NCBI GenBank assembly: GCA_045639905.1 | Contig: JAZUDZ010000023.1 | Span: 74,576-138,575 of the forward strand | Source of the DNA: RGIG426 sp045639905 | Lineage (GTDB): Bacteria > Bacillota > Clostridia > Oscillospirales > Acutalibacteraceae | Reading direction: 5' to 3' | DNA: 64,000 nt | Shown: positions 1 to 8,260 of the stretch, piece by piece | Position numbering within the stretch: position 1 is the first letter of the stretch | How the letters are laid out: every line of letters begins with the position of its first letter | The notes under the pieces: model-generated | Seen by the model: the letters and a program-made list of their open reading frames with translations, nothing else | Told to the model about the DNA's origin: nothing | Databases searched by the model: none | Position numbers and translations under genes: made by a program

Positions 1-792
1 CACGTCATCGGCAGGAATTTCTTCCTGCACTTCCTCAACCGTCTCCGGTTCTGCCGTTTCCTCTATCGAAGTCTCTTCCGAAGGACCAGCGGAAGGAACA
101 TAATTCGGATCCGGAATATCGGCCACGATTTCACCATCGGAAATACGAATGACACGGTGCGGGAACCGTTTTACCAAATCAAGAGCGTGCGTTACGACAA
201 TAACGGTTGTTCCCTTCTTGTTGATTTCATCCAGAAGGTTCATAATCTCGTACGATTTTTTCGGGTCAACGTTACCGGTCGGCTCATCGGCAATGATGAT
301 AGACGGGTTGTTAACCAAAGCACGAGCCAAAGCCACACGCTGCTGTTCACCACCGGACAATTCCGGCGGATAACTGCGTTGTTTTTCCGCAAGTCCGACC
401 AGTCCGAGAACGTAAGGAACACGTTTACGGATAGCCCGAGCCGGTGTACCGACAACACGCATGGCAAATGCCACGTTTTCATAGGCGGTCATTTTGTCAA
501 TCAGACGGAAATCCTGAAAAACAACCCCCATCGTTCTTCTCAAATACGGGATATGCTTACGGCGGATTTTACTGAGATTGTTGTTGTTGACAATAACCTC
601 ACCGGCCGTCGGAATTTCCTCTCTCATTATCAATTTCAAAAAGGTACTTTTACCGGCACCCGTTTCACCGACGACGAAAACAAATTCTCCTTTTTCAATT
701 CGAATATTTGCGTCTTTCAGTGCATGAACACCGCTGTTATATACCTTGTGAACACCTTTAAATTCAATAAATCCACTTGCTGAAGATGACAC
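1..792 (-). CDS. ftsE: Cell division ATP-binding protein FtsE (3' end outside window)
   Basis: This is the ABC ATPase of the FtsEX complex, which at the division site couples ATP hydrolysis to activation of peptidoglycan hydrolases. Reading from a GTG start at 792 (ribosome site GGGGGAAAG about 8 bases upstream) gives 264 in-frame codons to the window edge. Visible motifs are Walker A GETGAGKST (about residue 44), signature LSGGEQQR, Walker B IIIADEP and the switch histidine in VVTHALD. FtsE is normally about 228 residues. After about residue 228 this one continues as an acidic Glu/Pro-rich tail still open at the edge. It follows the PucR-type regulator by only 36 bases, so the two are probably co-transcribed; ftsX is expected beyond the edge. 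Confidence 0.93.
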   Translation of the reverse strand, partial: MSSSASGFIEFKGVHKVYNSGVHALKDANIRIEKGEFVFVVGETGAGKSTFLKLIMREEIPTAGEVIVNNNNLSKIRRKHIPYLRRTMGVVFQDFRLIDKMTAYENVAFAMRVVGTPARAIRKRVPYVLGLVGLAEKQRSYPPELSGGEQQRVALARALVNNPSIIIADEPTGNVDPKKSYEIMNLLDEINKKGTTVIVVTHALDLVKRFPHRVIRISDGEIVADIPDPNYVPSAGPSEETSIEETAEPETVEEVQEEIPADDV

Positions 793-828
793 GTTCTTTC
801 CCCCTTTACAAATGTCTCACATATTCAA

Positions 829-1914
829 TCAGTTGTTGGAATTGGAAGAAGAAAGATATTTGCCGACCATCAGTGCCACTTTAAACACGATGGCGTCTTC
901 AAATTCGCGCAAGTCCAACCCGGTAAGTTTTTTGATTTTTTCCAATCGATACACTAACGTGTTTCGATGGATAAACAATTTTCTGGATGTTTCAGAAACA
1001 TTCAAGTTGTTTTCAAAGAATTTATGAATGGTAAACAGAGTTTCCTGATCCAAATCATCAACGGATTCTTTCTTGAAAACTTCGTTCATAAACATATTGC
1101 ACATAGTGGTCGGAAGCTGATAAATAAGTCTAGCAATACCGAGATGCTCATAATTGACCACGAACTTCTCCGTATCGAATACTTTTCCGACTTCCAAAGC
1201 CGTTTGAGCTTCTTTGAAAGAATCTGCAAGGCCTTTGAGACCTGAAGTGACTTTTCCCATACCGACGACAACACCGGTATTACACTCGCCGCTGAGCGTA
1301 TCAACTATGGAATAAGCAAGATGCTCAATCACATCTTCGTTGATTTCATCACCGACACGTTTGACAACGGCAATATCACGCTCATTGATCCCGACAACAA
1401 AGTCGCGGGAACGGTCCGGGAACAAATTCAAAAGAACATCATACACATTGATGTCTCCGGGACGCGTAACACGAACAAGCAGCACCACGTACTGCTCTTC
1501 TTTATCGAAGTTCAGTTCCTTGGCCTTTTGATAAATATCGCCGGGGAGAATATTATCCAGCAAAATGTTTTTCACAAAGTTTGAACTGTCATATTTCTCT
1601 TCATAGTATTCCTTGAGTCCGTTGAAACTAACAGAAAGGAGACCAACATATTTCTTGGCCAGATCATCCTCGCCTTCCACAAACAGAATATACGGATTAC
1701 TGGTCATCTCTCCAAAACACTTGTATGTATAGCCACCCTGCTTAAAAACACCGGGCTCGGAAAAATGAGACTTTTCAAGATTTTCTTCCTGCTCTCCGAT
1801 TTTTCCCAAATCACTGCAAGCAACAATGCTCATACTTTGATCGGCAACGCCAATCACACGCTCAATAACGGAAGCCATTTGAATAATAGTTCCCTGAAAC
1901 AAACGATTTGCCAT
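829..1914 (-). CDS. PucR/CdaR-type transcriptional regulator
   Basis: This 361-residue protein ends in a PucR-type helix-turn-helix (about residues 300-358, motif NVSETSRKLFIHRNTLVYRLEKI), the arrangement of CdaR/PucR regulators. The central part (about 130-280) resembles the degenerate GGDEF-like module of that family. No periplasmic or membrane segment is seen. Its ligand cannot be read from the sequence. The gene has its own sigmaA-type promoter and runs into ftsE with a 36-base gap, so it may control or simply be co-expressed with the division genes. Family assignment is solid; target genes are unknown. Confidence 0.82.
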   Translation of the reverse strand: MANRLFQGTIIQMASVIERVIGVADQSMSIVACSDLGKIGEQEENLEKSHFSEPGVFKQGGYTYKCFGEMTSNPYILFVEGEDDLAKKYVGLLSVSFNGLKEYYEEKYDSSNFVKNILLDNILPGDIYQKAKELNFDKEEQYVVLLVRVTRPGDINVYDVLLNLFPDRSRDFVVGINERDIAVVKRVGDEINEDVIEHLAYSIVDTLSGECNTGVVVGMGKVTSGLKGLADSFKEAQTALEVGKVFDTEKFVVNYEHLGIARLIYQLPTTMCNMFMNEVFKKESVDDLDQETLFTIHKFFENNLNVSETSRKLFIHRNTLVYRLEKIKKLTGLDLREFEDAIVFKVALMVGKYLSSSNSNN

Positions 1915-1977
1915 AATACATCCTCTTTTCCACTATCATTTCTAAACCATTTTACGAAGACCCTTTTATACGGATTC

Positions 1978-2007
1978 ATTATACCACCAAGAAGGCCCCA
2001 TTATCAA
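1978..2007 (-). promoter_or_regulatory. SigmaA-type promoter for the regulator-ftsE operon
   Basis: On the minus strand TTGATA (2007-2002) and TATAAT (1983-1978) are 18 bases apart, giving a leader of about 55 bases before the regulator start at 1914. Confidence 0.6.
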
Positions 2008-2031
2008 GTAAATCTTTATATATAATATATA

Positions 2032-2060
2032 AAGAGACGGCATTTTTTCTGCCGTCTCTT
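2032..2060 (-). terminator. Rho-independent terminator after trmFO
   Basis: An 11-bp perfect stem (2032-2042 with 2050-2060) and 7-base loop lies 19 bases past the trmFO stop. In the minus direction it is followed by a T/A-rich tract (TTTATATATTATA); the plus side is also moderately T-rich. Confidence 0.7.
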
Positions 2061-2078
2061 CTCTGTTTTTGTGCAATT

Positions 2079-3404
2079 TTACAAAAGTCGTGACTTTTCC
2101 AAATCTTCCAGTGCCCGTTCGGATAGTTTTGCATACCGAAGTTTTTTGTCCCGTATGGACTCTTCCAGTGGCGGAAGCACACCGAAATTGGCACCCATAG
2201 GCTGAAAATGCGGGTTCGGACCGTCACTGACATACCCTGCAAGGGCTCCCATCATCGTTGTTCTCGGCATGTGCCATTCTTCTTGTCCATTCAAACATCT
2301 GACCGCATTTATCCCTGCCAATATACCGGAGGAAGCGGATTCCATATACCCTTCAACACCCGTCATCTGTCCGGCAAAAAACAAGCCCGGTCGATTTTTG
2401 AACATAAAGCCCGCCGTCAGCAATTCCGGCGAATTGATAAAAGTATTTCGGTGCATAACACCATAGCGGGCATATTCAGCATTTTTCAAAGCAGGAATCA
2501 TTCCGAATACACGTTTTTGTTCTCCAAATTTCAGATTGGTTTGAAATCCCACCAAATTATACATCGTTGCCTCGGCATTCTCGGCCCGAAGCTGCAAAAC
2601 GGCCCAAGGCCTGTGTCCGGTTCGCGGATCCCGAAGCCCGACCGGTTTCATCGGACCAAAGCGAATCGTATCCGTACCGCGTTTCGCCAAAACCTCAATC
2701 GGCATACATCCCTCGTATACACTCGGATTTGCCTTATCAAAACCGTGAAGCGGTGCAATTTCAGCATGAACAAGAGCCTCATGGAATGCTTCGTACTCTT
2801 CCTTGTTCATCGGGCAGTTGATATAATCGCCCTCTTCTCCCTCCGGTTTATCATCCCGTCCGTATCGGGAAGCCCTGAAGGAACAGGAGTCATCAATACT
2901 GTCTGCCATTACAATCGGCGCAGCCGCATCATAAAAATGAAGACCGTCCCCGCACAGGTTTGCTATATCCTCCGCCAAAGCATCACTGGTCAATGGACCT
3001 GTCGCCACAACAACAACCCCGTTCTCCGGAACTTTTGTCAGTTCCTCCCGATGCATCTTAATTTGCGGATGAGACAGAATTTTTTCCGTAATATAACCGG
3101 AAAACAAGTCTCTATCTACCGCCAGAGCACCACCGGCCGCAACAGCAGACTGCTCAGCCGCCGGAATACACAAGGAACCGAGTCGCCGCATTTCCTCCTT
3201 CAAAAGTCCGGCTGCACTTTCCAGCCTTTTCGCTTTTAGAGAATTCGAGCAAACCAGTTCCGCCAGCACATCCTGATGGTGTGCCGGTGAATATTTTGTC
3301 GGTTTCATTTCATACAAATCAACCGCCACTCCGGCCTCTGCCAAAGTCCAGGCGGCTTCGCATCCGGCCAATCCGGCGCCGATGACAATTGCTTTCTTCT
3401 CCAT
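2079..3404 (-). CDS. trmFO: Methylenetetrahydrofolate-tRNA (uracil-54-C5) methyltransferase TrmFO
   Basis: TrmFO (formerly Gid) uses FAD and methylenetetrahydrofolate to make ribothymidine at position 54 of tRNA in many Gram-positive bacteria. The 441-residue length matches the family. The N-terminal FAD-binding GAGLAGCEAAW (residues 8-18), the AELVCSNSLKA motif (about residues 49-59) and the C-terminal FAGQMTGVEGYMES stretch are characteristic. Its ATG overlaps the stop codon of the upstream small gene by one base (TAATG), indicating translational coupling in the operon der-VanY-small gene-trmFO. A terminator follows. Confidence 0.96.
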   Translation of the reverse strand: MEKKAIVIGAGLAGCEAAWTLAEAGVAVDLYEMKPTKYSPAHHQDVLAELVCSNSLKAKRLESAAGLLKEEMRRLGSLCIPAAEQSAVAAGGALAVDRDLFSGYITEKILSHPQIKMHREELTKVPENGVVVVATGPLTSDALAEDIANLCGDGLHFYDAAAPIVMADSIDDSCSFRASRYGRDDKPEGEEGDYINCPMNKEEYEAFHEALVHAEIAPLHGFDKANPSVYEGCMPIEVLAKRGTDTIRFGPMKPVGLRDPRTGHRPWAVLQLRAENAEATMYNLVGFQTNLKFGEQKRVFGMIPALKNAEYARYGVMHRNTFINSPELLTAGFMFKNRPGLFFAGQMTGVEGYMESASSGILAGINAVRCLNGQEEWHMPRTTMMGALAGYVSDGPNPHFQPMGANFGVLPPLEESIRDKKLRYAKLSERALEDLEKSRLL

Positions 3405-3730
3405 TATCGATACCCCGTAAAATAGGCAACAACCGTGTTTTTCTCTCCGGTAACCGCATTCACGCCTTCAATGACCACACCATTCAGGCTCATCAATTCG
3501 CTGATGGAAGCCCCTTCAGCATCACAGCGAAACACTTCTTTTCCGTTGCACATCAGAACAATTCGGTTTTCAATCGTATTGATGGCTCCGTTCTTTCCGA
3601 GAATCACCTCAGTCGGATTGCCGTTTTCATCTAAAACACGCTGAGCTGCATAACGAATAGAACGGCCATGCACTTTTTCAAGCATAGCCGTTTGAAACGT
3701 ATTTTGTTTTTTTCTGGAAAACAATCCCAT
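3404..3730 (-). CDS. Conserved small protein of unknown function
   Basis: This 108-residue protein starts at the ATG at 3730 (MGLFSRKKQ), one base after the upstream carboxypeptidase stop, with an AAAAGGG ribosome site. I do not recognise a named domain. It has a basic amphipathic start, then what looks like a compact beta-rich body with a conserved-looking NGKEVFRCDAEG segment and no membrane span. Longer in-frame starts would run through the 3' end of the carboxypeptidase gene and lack ribosome sites. Its place between a wall peptidase and a tRNA-modification enzyme gives no clear function. Confidence 0.7.
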   Translation of the reverse strand: MGLFSRKKQNTFQTAMLEKVHGRSIRYAAQRVLDENGNPTEVILGKNGAINTIENRIVLMCNGKEVFRCDAEGASISELMSLNGVVIEGVNAVTGEKNTVVAYFTGYR

Positions 3731-3731
3731 T

Positions 3732-4691
3732 TTATAGGCCCTTTTCTTCCAAATACTCTTCGAGACAAATACCTCTGGACATAATCTCTTTGGCCGCACT
3801 CTCGCCGACATAGCGATAATGCCAGGGTTCATAAATGACACCGGTTACCGATTCTTTATCCTTCGGGAACCGCAAAATAAAGCCATATTCCGCACAATGT
3901 GCTTTGAGCCAATCAAAGGCTTTGGTTTTTTCGAAACCTTCGTCCAAATAGGTGTATTCCTCACACTCAAAATCAACCGCTAAGCCGGTATTATGTTCGC
4001 TGGTTCCGGGACGTTTTACGATCGTAGCCGCTTCGGTTTCGGCTTTTTCACGGTCATATCCGGAATCAATCAGTTCCTGAACCTGACGCTCATACAGTGT
4101 CTTTTGCAAATCATAGTCGCGGAACAAAGACTGGCCCCACAAACCGCAGCCGTCGGCGTTGGCGGCATCCAACATCTTGTTCAGATACGGTAACGCACGC
4201 TCATCGAATTGCCATGTACTGTTATAGTTGGCAAGAGGAATCGAGGCGACATAGCTTTGCGACAAAGGATTCCAGTCATTGGCCAAAACGTACTTCCAGT
4301 CGCTGACGGTCTTCTGGACGTAAGGCGTACCGGCATGCGGGACAGAAGGCGTATTTTCCCGCGGAGCAGAGGTAACTGTCGGACTGTTGCCCTGCTTGGT
4401 TTTCTCAGATTGTTTCGGGCTTTCCTCCGTAACAATCGCCTCACCGTTTTCCTTCGTCTCATTCGCGTCCGTCGGCTTTGTCATATCCGGAGAAAGTGTA
4501 TAGGCAGTCGTTTTTCCCGTCTCCTGATTCTTCAGATTTTTCTTTTCACGGCCACCTAAAAACGAACCGACAATGATGGCGATAACAAGCACAATGCCGA
4601 TAAGAATCAAAATAGCAATTCGGTCCTGACGTTTTTGTTTCCGACGTGCTGCTGCGCGTCTTTTACTGATTTCTTTGGCTGATCTGGCCAT
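3732..4691 (-). CDS. VanY-type D-alanyl-D-alanine carboxypeptidase (M15B), membrane anchored
   Basis: This enzyme probably trims the terminal D-Ala of peptidoglycan stem peptides outside the membrane. The start at 4691 (MARSAKEISKRR) is set by AAGGAGAGG 6 bases upstream, giving 319 residues. A very basic N-terminus is followed by one membrane span (about 25-45), a Ser/Thr/Pro/Glu-rich linker to about 150, and a VanY domain (about 165-315). The zinc-ligand motif SEHNTGLAVD (about 234) and the EPWHYRYVG motif (about 287) are both intact. It follows der by 13 bases in the same operon. Exact substrate (D-Ala-D-Ala or other) is not readable. Confidence 0.88.
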   Translation of the reverse strand: MARSAKEISKRRAAARRKQKRQDRIAILILIGIVLVIAIIVGSFLGGREKKNLKNQETGKTTAYTLSPDMTKPTDANETKENGEAIVTEESPKQSEKTKQGNSPTVTSAPRENTPSVPHAGTPYVQKTVSDWKYVLANDWNPLSQSYVASIPLANYNSTWQFDERALPYLNKMLDAANADGCGLWGQSLFRDYDLQKTLYERQVQELIDSGYDREKAETEAATIVKRPGTSEHNTGLAVDFECEEYTYLDEGFEKTKAFDWLKAHCAEYGFILRFPKDKESVTGVIYEPWHYRYVGESAAKEIMSRGICLEEYLEEKGL

Positions 4692-4704
4692 TGTAATCCT
4701 CTCC

Positions 4705-6036
4705 TTAGCGCTCTTTCTCGCCTTTTTCTCTGACAATCATACGAATCGGTGTTCCTTCCAGGCCGAAGGTTTCCCGAATCCGGTTTTCCAAATACCGCTG
4801 ATAGGAATAGTGGAATAAATCCGCACGGTTAACAAAGCAAACAAACGTCGGAGGGCAGGTTGATGGTTGTGTCATGTAGTAAATACGCAAACGACGCCCT
4901 TTATCCGTCGGCGGTTGCACACGCGCCGTAGCATCCGCAAGCAAGTCATTAAGCATACCCGTGGAAATGCGCATTGTGTTTTGTTCGTGGACATATGTAA
5001 TCAGTTCAAAGAGCCGGTCCACACGCTGTCCCGTTTTGGCGGACAGAAACAAGAACGGAGCATAGGACATAAAACTGAAATCGTTTTCCAATTTCTTCCG
5101 CATCGTATCCATCGTGTGCGTATCCTTTTCCACGGCATCCCATTTGTTCACGCCGATAATGCACGCCTTCCCTGCTTCATGGGCAAGGCCTGCCACTTTA
5201 CTGTCCTGTTCGGTGAACCCTTCCACACCATCAATTAAAATAACACAGACATCTGCTCTCTCGATTGCCATTTGAGCCCGCAGAATGCTGTATTTTTCAA
5301 CAGAATCATCCACCTTGCTTTTGCGGCGAATACCGGCTGTATCGATAAAGATAAAAGCACCGTACTGATTATGTATCGGGGTATCCAGCGCATCACGGGT
5401 AGTTCCCGCAATATCGGAAACGATACATCTCTCTTCGCCGACGATGGAATTAATCAGCGAACTCTTTCCGGCGTTCGGTTTTCCGATGACCGCCACTCGA
5501 ATCGGTTCGTTTTCCGAGTCTGTTTCCGGCTCTTCAGCCGGCAAATACTCAAAAACAGCATCCAGCAAGTCGCCGGTTCCGTGTCCGTGTACCGAGGACA
5601 CGGCAATCGGGTCACCAAGTCCCAAATTATAGAATTCATAGAAGTCCGGATCCGGTTCACCAACACGATCACACTTGTTCACACACAAAACAACCGGCTT
5701 TCCGCAGCGCTGAAGCATGGCTGCCACATCGGCATCGTTTGCCGTCACACCGGACTGAACGTCGGTTACCAAAATAATGACATCCGCCTGCTCAATGGCA
5801 AGATTCGCCTGCTCCCGCATTTTTCCGAGAATCAAATCATCGGTTTTCGGCTCAATACCGCCCGTGTCGGCAAGCATAAACGAGCGACCACGCCATTCAC
5901 ATTCCGCAAAAATACGGTCACGCGTTACACCGGGCGTATCCTGTACAATGGCCAATCTTTGACCGATTAACTTGTTAAATAAGGTTGATTTTCCCACATT
6001 GGGGCGTCCAACAACCGCTACAACCGGTTTTGACAT
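4705..6036 (-). CDS. der: Ribosome biogenesis GTPase Der
   Basis: Der (EngA) is a double-GTPase that assists late 50S ribosomal subunit assembly. The 443-residue protein has two complete G domains, with P-loops GRPNVGKST (about residue 9) and GKPNAGKSS (about 186), G3 motifs DTGG and DTAG, and G4 motifs NKCD and NKWD. The C-terminal KH-like domain contains PPTDKGRRLRIYY. Upstream, 17 bases away, is the PDZ/DUF512 gene, a common neighbour of der in Firmicutes. No unusual features. Confidence 0.97.
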   Translation of the reverse strand: MSKPVVAVVGRPNVGKSTLFNKLIGQRLAIVQDTPGVTRDRIFAECEWRGRSFMLADTGGIEPKTDDLILGKMREQANLAIEQADVIILVTDVQSGVTANDADVAAMLQRCGKPVVLCVNKCDRVGEPDPDFYEFYNLGLGDPIAVSSVHGHGTGDLLDAVFEYLPAEEPETDSENEPIRVAVIGKPNAGKSSLINSIVGEERCIVSDIAGTTRDALDTPIHNQYGAFIFIDTAGIRRKSKVDDSVEKYSILRAQMAIERADVCVILIDGVEGFTEQDSKVAGLAHEAGKACIIGVNKWDAVEKDTHTMDTMRKKLENDFSFMSYAPFLFLSAKTGQRVDRLFELITYVHEQNTMRISTGMLNDLLADATARVQPPTDKGRRLRIYYMTQPSTCPPTFVCFVNRADLFHYSYQRYLENRIRETFGLEGTPIRMIVREKGEKER

Positions 6037-6053
6037 GGTTGCACCTTCCTTCT

Positions 6054-7349
6054 TTACTGCATTAAGGCCTCTACAAACGAGAAACCATCACAATCCGTTA
6101 TACACACTTCCGTTTGAAGTGCTTCTGCGACCTCTTCCGTTGACATGCTGTCCAGGAACAGATCTCTTTCGCTTCGAAGCATAGAAGCAGGGACCAGTAA
6201 CACTTCCCCGCACTGACCTTTCAGCTGATTTACAATGTCTTCACCGACAACAAGCCCGGTGACCGTTATCGTTTCACCAAAGAAATCATTCCGAATCGGC
6301 ACAAGTTGTACCTGTAGCGAAGGATATTTTTGCTTCGCCTTCTCGACACATTTCTGCATCATCGGATAGGCAAGTTGTCCCGTGACGGCCGTCAAGGAAC
6401 GCCCCGACGGAACGTCCTCACACATATCCAACGCTTCTTCAAACTGCTGACAAAACAGTGCCATCATTCCGACACCATTCTCCAGCTGCAAAAAATCACC
6501 GTAATACGAAGCATCGGGAATCGGCCGCTCTGCTTTGATAAAGAACTCATCCGATGGATAGAAGATACGCTTTCCATATTGAGAAAGCATCCGATCACCT
6601 ACCGCTTCCATACGTCGAATAACGTCCTCGGATTCTTCCTTGGTAAACAAGCGAAGCGGTGTAAGCCCTTCACGATATCGCGTAAGTCCGACCGGAACCG
6701 CCGCCACACTTTGAACGGACGGCAAGTACGATATCAAATCTTCCATCGTTTTACTCAGTTGATCCCCATCATTATATCCGGGGCACAAAACCAGCTGAGC
6801 GTTTATGGCAAGTCCGGCATCTGAAAATCGACGTAAAATCTTCAAACTGTCTCCTGCAAAACGATTGTTCATCATTTTGCAGCGCAATTCCGGATTCGTC
6901 GTATGTACGGACACATTTACCGGACTGATATGCATTTCGATAATACGGGAAATCTCATGCTCACTCAAATTGGTAAGCGTAATATAATTCCCAAACAAAA
7001 AAGAAAGTCGGCTATCGTCGTCTTTGAAATATAAAGTATCACGAAGACCCTTCGGAAGCTGGTCAATAAAGCAGAAAATACAATTGTTACGGCAATGTCT
7101 CTGCTCATCCATTAAATAACTGGAAAACTCAAGGCCCAGTTCTTCGTCTTCCTCTTTGCGAATACGAACGGTTCGTTCCTTTTTCGGCGTTTGAATCTTC
7201 AAAACAACTTTTTCGTTTTGTATATAAAAACGATAGTCCAGGACGTCTTCAATGCTGTGGCCGTTAATAGAAAGCAAAATATCGCCGGCGGCAATCTTTT
7301 TCTTTTCCGCCAAGCTTCCTGATATGATTTCATCAATAACAACAGGCAT
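6054..7349 (-). CDS. PDZ-DUF512 radical-SAM-like protein
   Basis: The 431-residue protein combines an N-terminal PDZ-like domain (about 1-65), a CX3CX2C cysteine motif (CRNNCIFC, about residue 83) typical of radical SAM iron-sulfur enzymes, and a C-terminal DUF512 region. Members of this family are often next to der. The substrate is unknown and a role linked to ribosome or envelope biology is only suggested by context. The start at 7349 (MPVVIDEI) is chosen because AAGGAGTCTGAA precedes it; a longer in-frame start would overlap the rpmF terminator. Confidence 0.88.
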   Translation of the reverse strand: MPVVIDEIISGSLAEKKKIAAGDILLSINGHSIEDVLDYRFYIQNEKVVLKIQTPKKERTVRIRKEEDEELGLEFSSYLMDEQRHCRNNCIFCFIDQLPKGLRDTLYFKDDDSRLSFLFGNYITLTNLSEHEISRIIEMHISPVNVSVHTTNPELRCKMMNNRFAGDSLKILRRFSDAGLAINAQLVLCPGYNDGDQLSKTMEDLISYLPSVQSVAAVPVGLTRYREGLTPLRLFTKEESEDVIRRMEAVGDRMLSQYGKRIFYPSDEFFIKAERPIPDASYYGDFLQLENGVGMMALFCQQFEEALDMCEDVPSGRSLTAVTGQLAYPMMQKCVEKAKQKYPSLQVQLVPIRNDFFGETITVTGLVVGEDIVNQLKGQCGEVLLVPASMLRSERDLFLDSMSTEEVAEALQTEVCITDCDGFSFVEALMQ

Positions 7350-7380
7350 TTCAGACTCCTTTCTCACGCAAAAAAGCAAA

Positions 7381-7405
7381 GGGAGGAATAGATCCTATTC
7401 CTCCC
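7381..7405 (-). terminator. Terminator hairpin after rpmF
   Basis: An 11-bp perfect stem (7381-7391 with 7395-7405) and 3-base loop is followed in the minus direction by TTTGCTTTTTT. It sits between the rpmF stop and the DUF512 start, with no room for another promoter after it. Confidence 0.8.
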
Positions 7406-7423
7406 CATTTTCGCATGGATTCA

Positions 7424-7606
7424 TTATTCTTCGGTTTTCACAACTTGTTTGCCGTTGTAATAACCACAATTGGGGCAAAGGCGATGAGCACGTTTGAATT
7501 CACCGCAATTCGGGCATTTCATAAGCTCAGGAGCGCTCATCTTCCATACGTTGCTACGACGTTTATCACGTCTTGCACTAGAGTGTTTGTTTGCCGGTAC
7601 CGCCAT
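7424..7606 (-). CDS. rpmF: 50S ribosomal protein L32
   Basis: The 60-residue protein has the typical L32 start MAVPANKHSSARRDKRR and two CxxC pairs (CPNC and CPNC) for one zinc ion, so this is a zinc-ribbon form. It follows the DUF177 gene by 33 bases; DUF177-rpmF is a widely conserved pair. In many Firmicutes this pair is next to plsX, but here plsX is 11 kb away on the other strand. Confidence 0.97.
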   Translation of the reverse strand: MAVPANKHSSARRDKRRSNVWKMSAPELMKCPNCGEFKRAHRLCPNCGYYNGKQVVKTEE

Positions 7607-7639
7607 TTCAGCACCTCCTTATAAGGTTTCGGTAATTGT

Positions 7640-8131
7640 TTATTCCAGTAATGCGGCCAATGCCGCCAGGCGCGGGTCTGTCTCCTTGCCGGAACACCCG
7701 CACGGCCCTTCGTTGAGATTCTTCCCACACTTCGGGCACAAGCCTTGGCAATCTGGTTTGCACAAGCATTTGGACGGAAGTTCCATCCAAATATCATCTG
7801 CAACCAATTCATCCAAATCCAGCATAAACTGATCCACTACGACTAAGTCGTCGCTATCTTCTTCTGTCGATGTCACAAGAACATGTTCTGCAGTAAAAGA
7901 CCCATCGCGATGAACAGGTGTCAAACAACGATCACACTGACCGTTATATGTATACTCCACCGTCATTCGCAAAAGTACAACACTACCAGCTCCGTCAACC
8001 ATCCCTTTTACATGAACAGGTGTCGGAAACGGACAGGCACTTTGAAAAGTCAATTCGGATAAATCCAAACTGTCTTCAATGGGCATATGCGTTACTTCTC
8101 TTGAAAACACCCTTCGCACATTCCACTTCAT
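7640..8131 (-). CDS. yceD: YceD/DUF177 family protein
   Basis: The 163-residue protein belongs to the YceD/DUF177 family, which is nearly always upstream of rpmF and is implicated in 23S rRNA/50S maturation. A CDRCL motif lies in the middle, followed by an acidic helix. The C-terminus contains many cysteines (CLCKPDCQGLCPKCGKN), probably a zinc-binding tail as in many family members. It is preceded by a strong promoter and a folded leader, and heads the yceD-rpmF operon. Confidence 0.88.
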   Translation of the reverse strand: MKWNVRRVFSREVTHMPIEDSLDLSELTFQSACPFPTPVHVKGMVDGAGSVVLLRMTVEYTYNGQCDRCLTPVHRDGSFTAEHVLVTSTEEDSDDLVVVDQFMLDLDELVADDIWMELPSKCLCKPDCQGLCPKCGKNLNEGPCGCSGKETDPRLAALAALLE

Positions 8132-8153
8132 ACTTCTTGCCTCTTCGGGTTTT

Positions 8154-8197
8154 CCCGTGATGCATTCCGTCTTTCAGACAATGCGCTCAGACACGGG
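8154..8197 (-). ncRNA. Structured 5' leader of yceD-rpmF (candidate cis-regulatory RNA)
   Basis: In the transcript starting near 8195 three stacked helices can form: outer 8154-8159 with 8192-8197, middle 8162-8166 with 8080-type partner at 8180-8184, and inner 8169-8172 with 8076-type partner at 8176-8179, closing a GAA loop. It lies between the promoter and the ribosome site. Whether it binds L32 or anything else is unknown. Confidence 0.4.
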
Positions 8198-8201
8198 TTA
8201 T

Positions 8202-8231
8202 ATTATATATCAGTAATTTTCTATTTGTCAA
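8202..8231 (-). promoter_or_regulatory. SigmaA promoter of yceD-rpmF
   Basis: Minus strand TTGACA (8231-8226) and TATAAT (8207-8202) with an 18-base spacer; both hexamers match consensus. Confidence 0.8.
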
Positions 8232-8260
8232 CAACTTTTTCTTTATAAATACACCCGTTT

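Noticed and set aside
2208..3239. A 343-codon plus-strand frame opposite trmFO
   Set aside because: Shadow of trmFO codon structure; Arg/Ser/His-rich with no domains.
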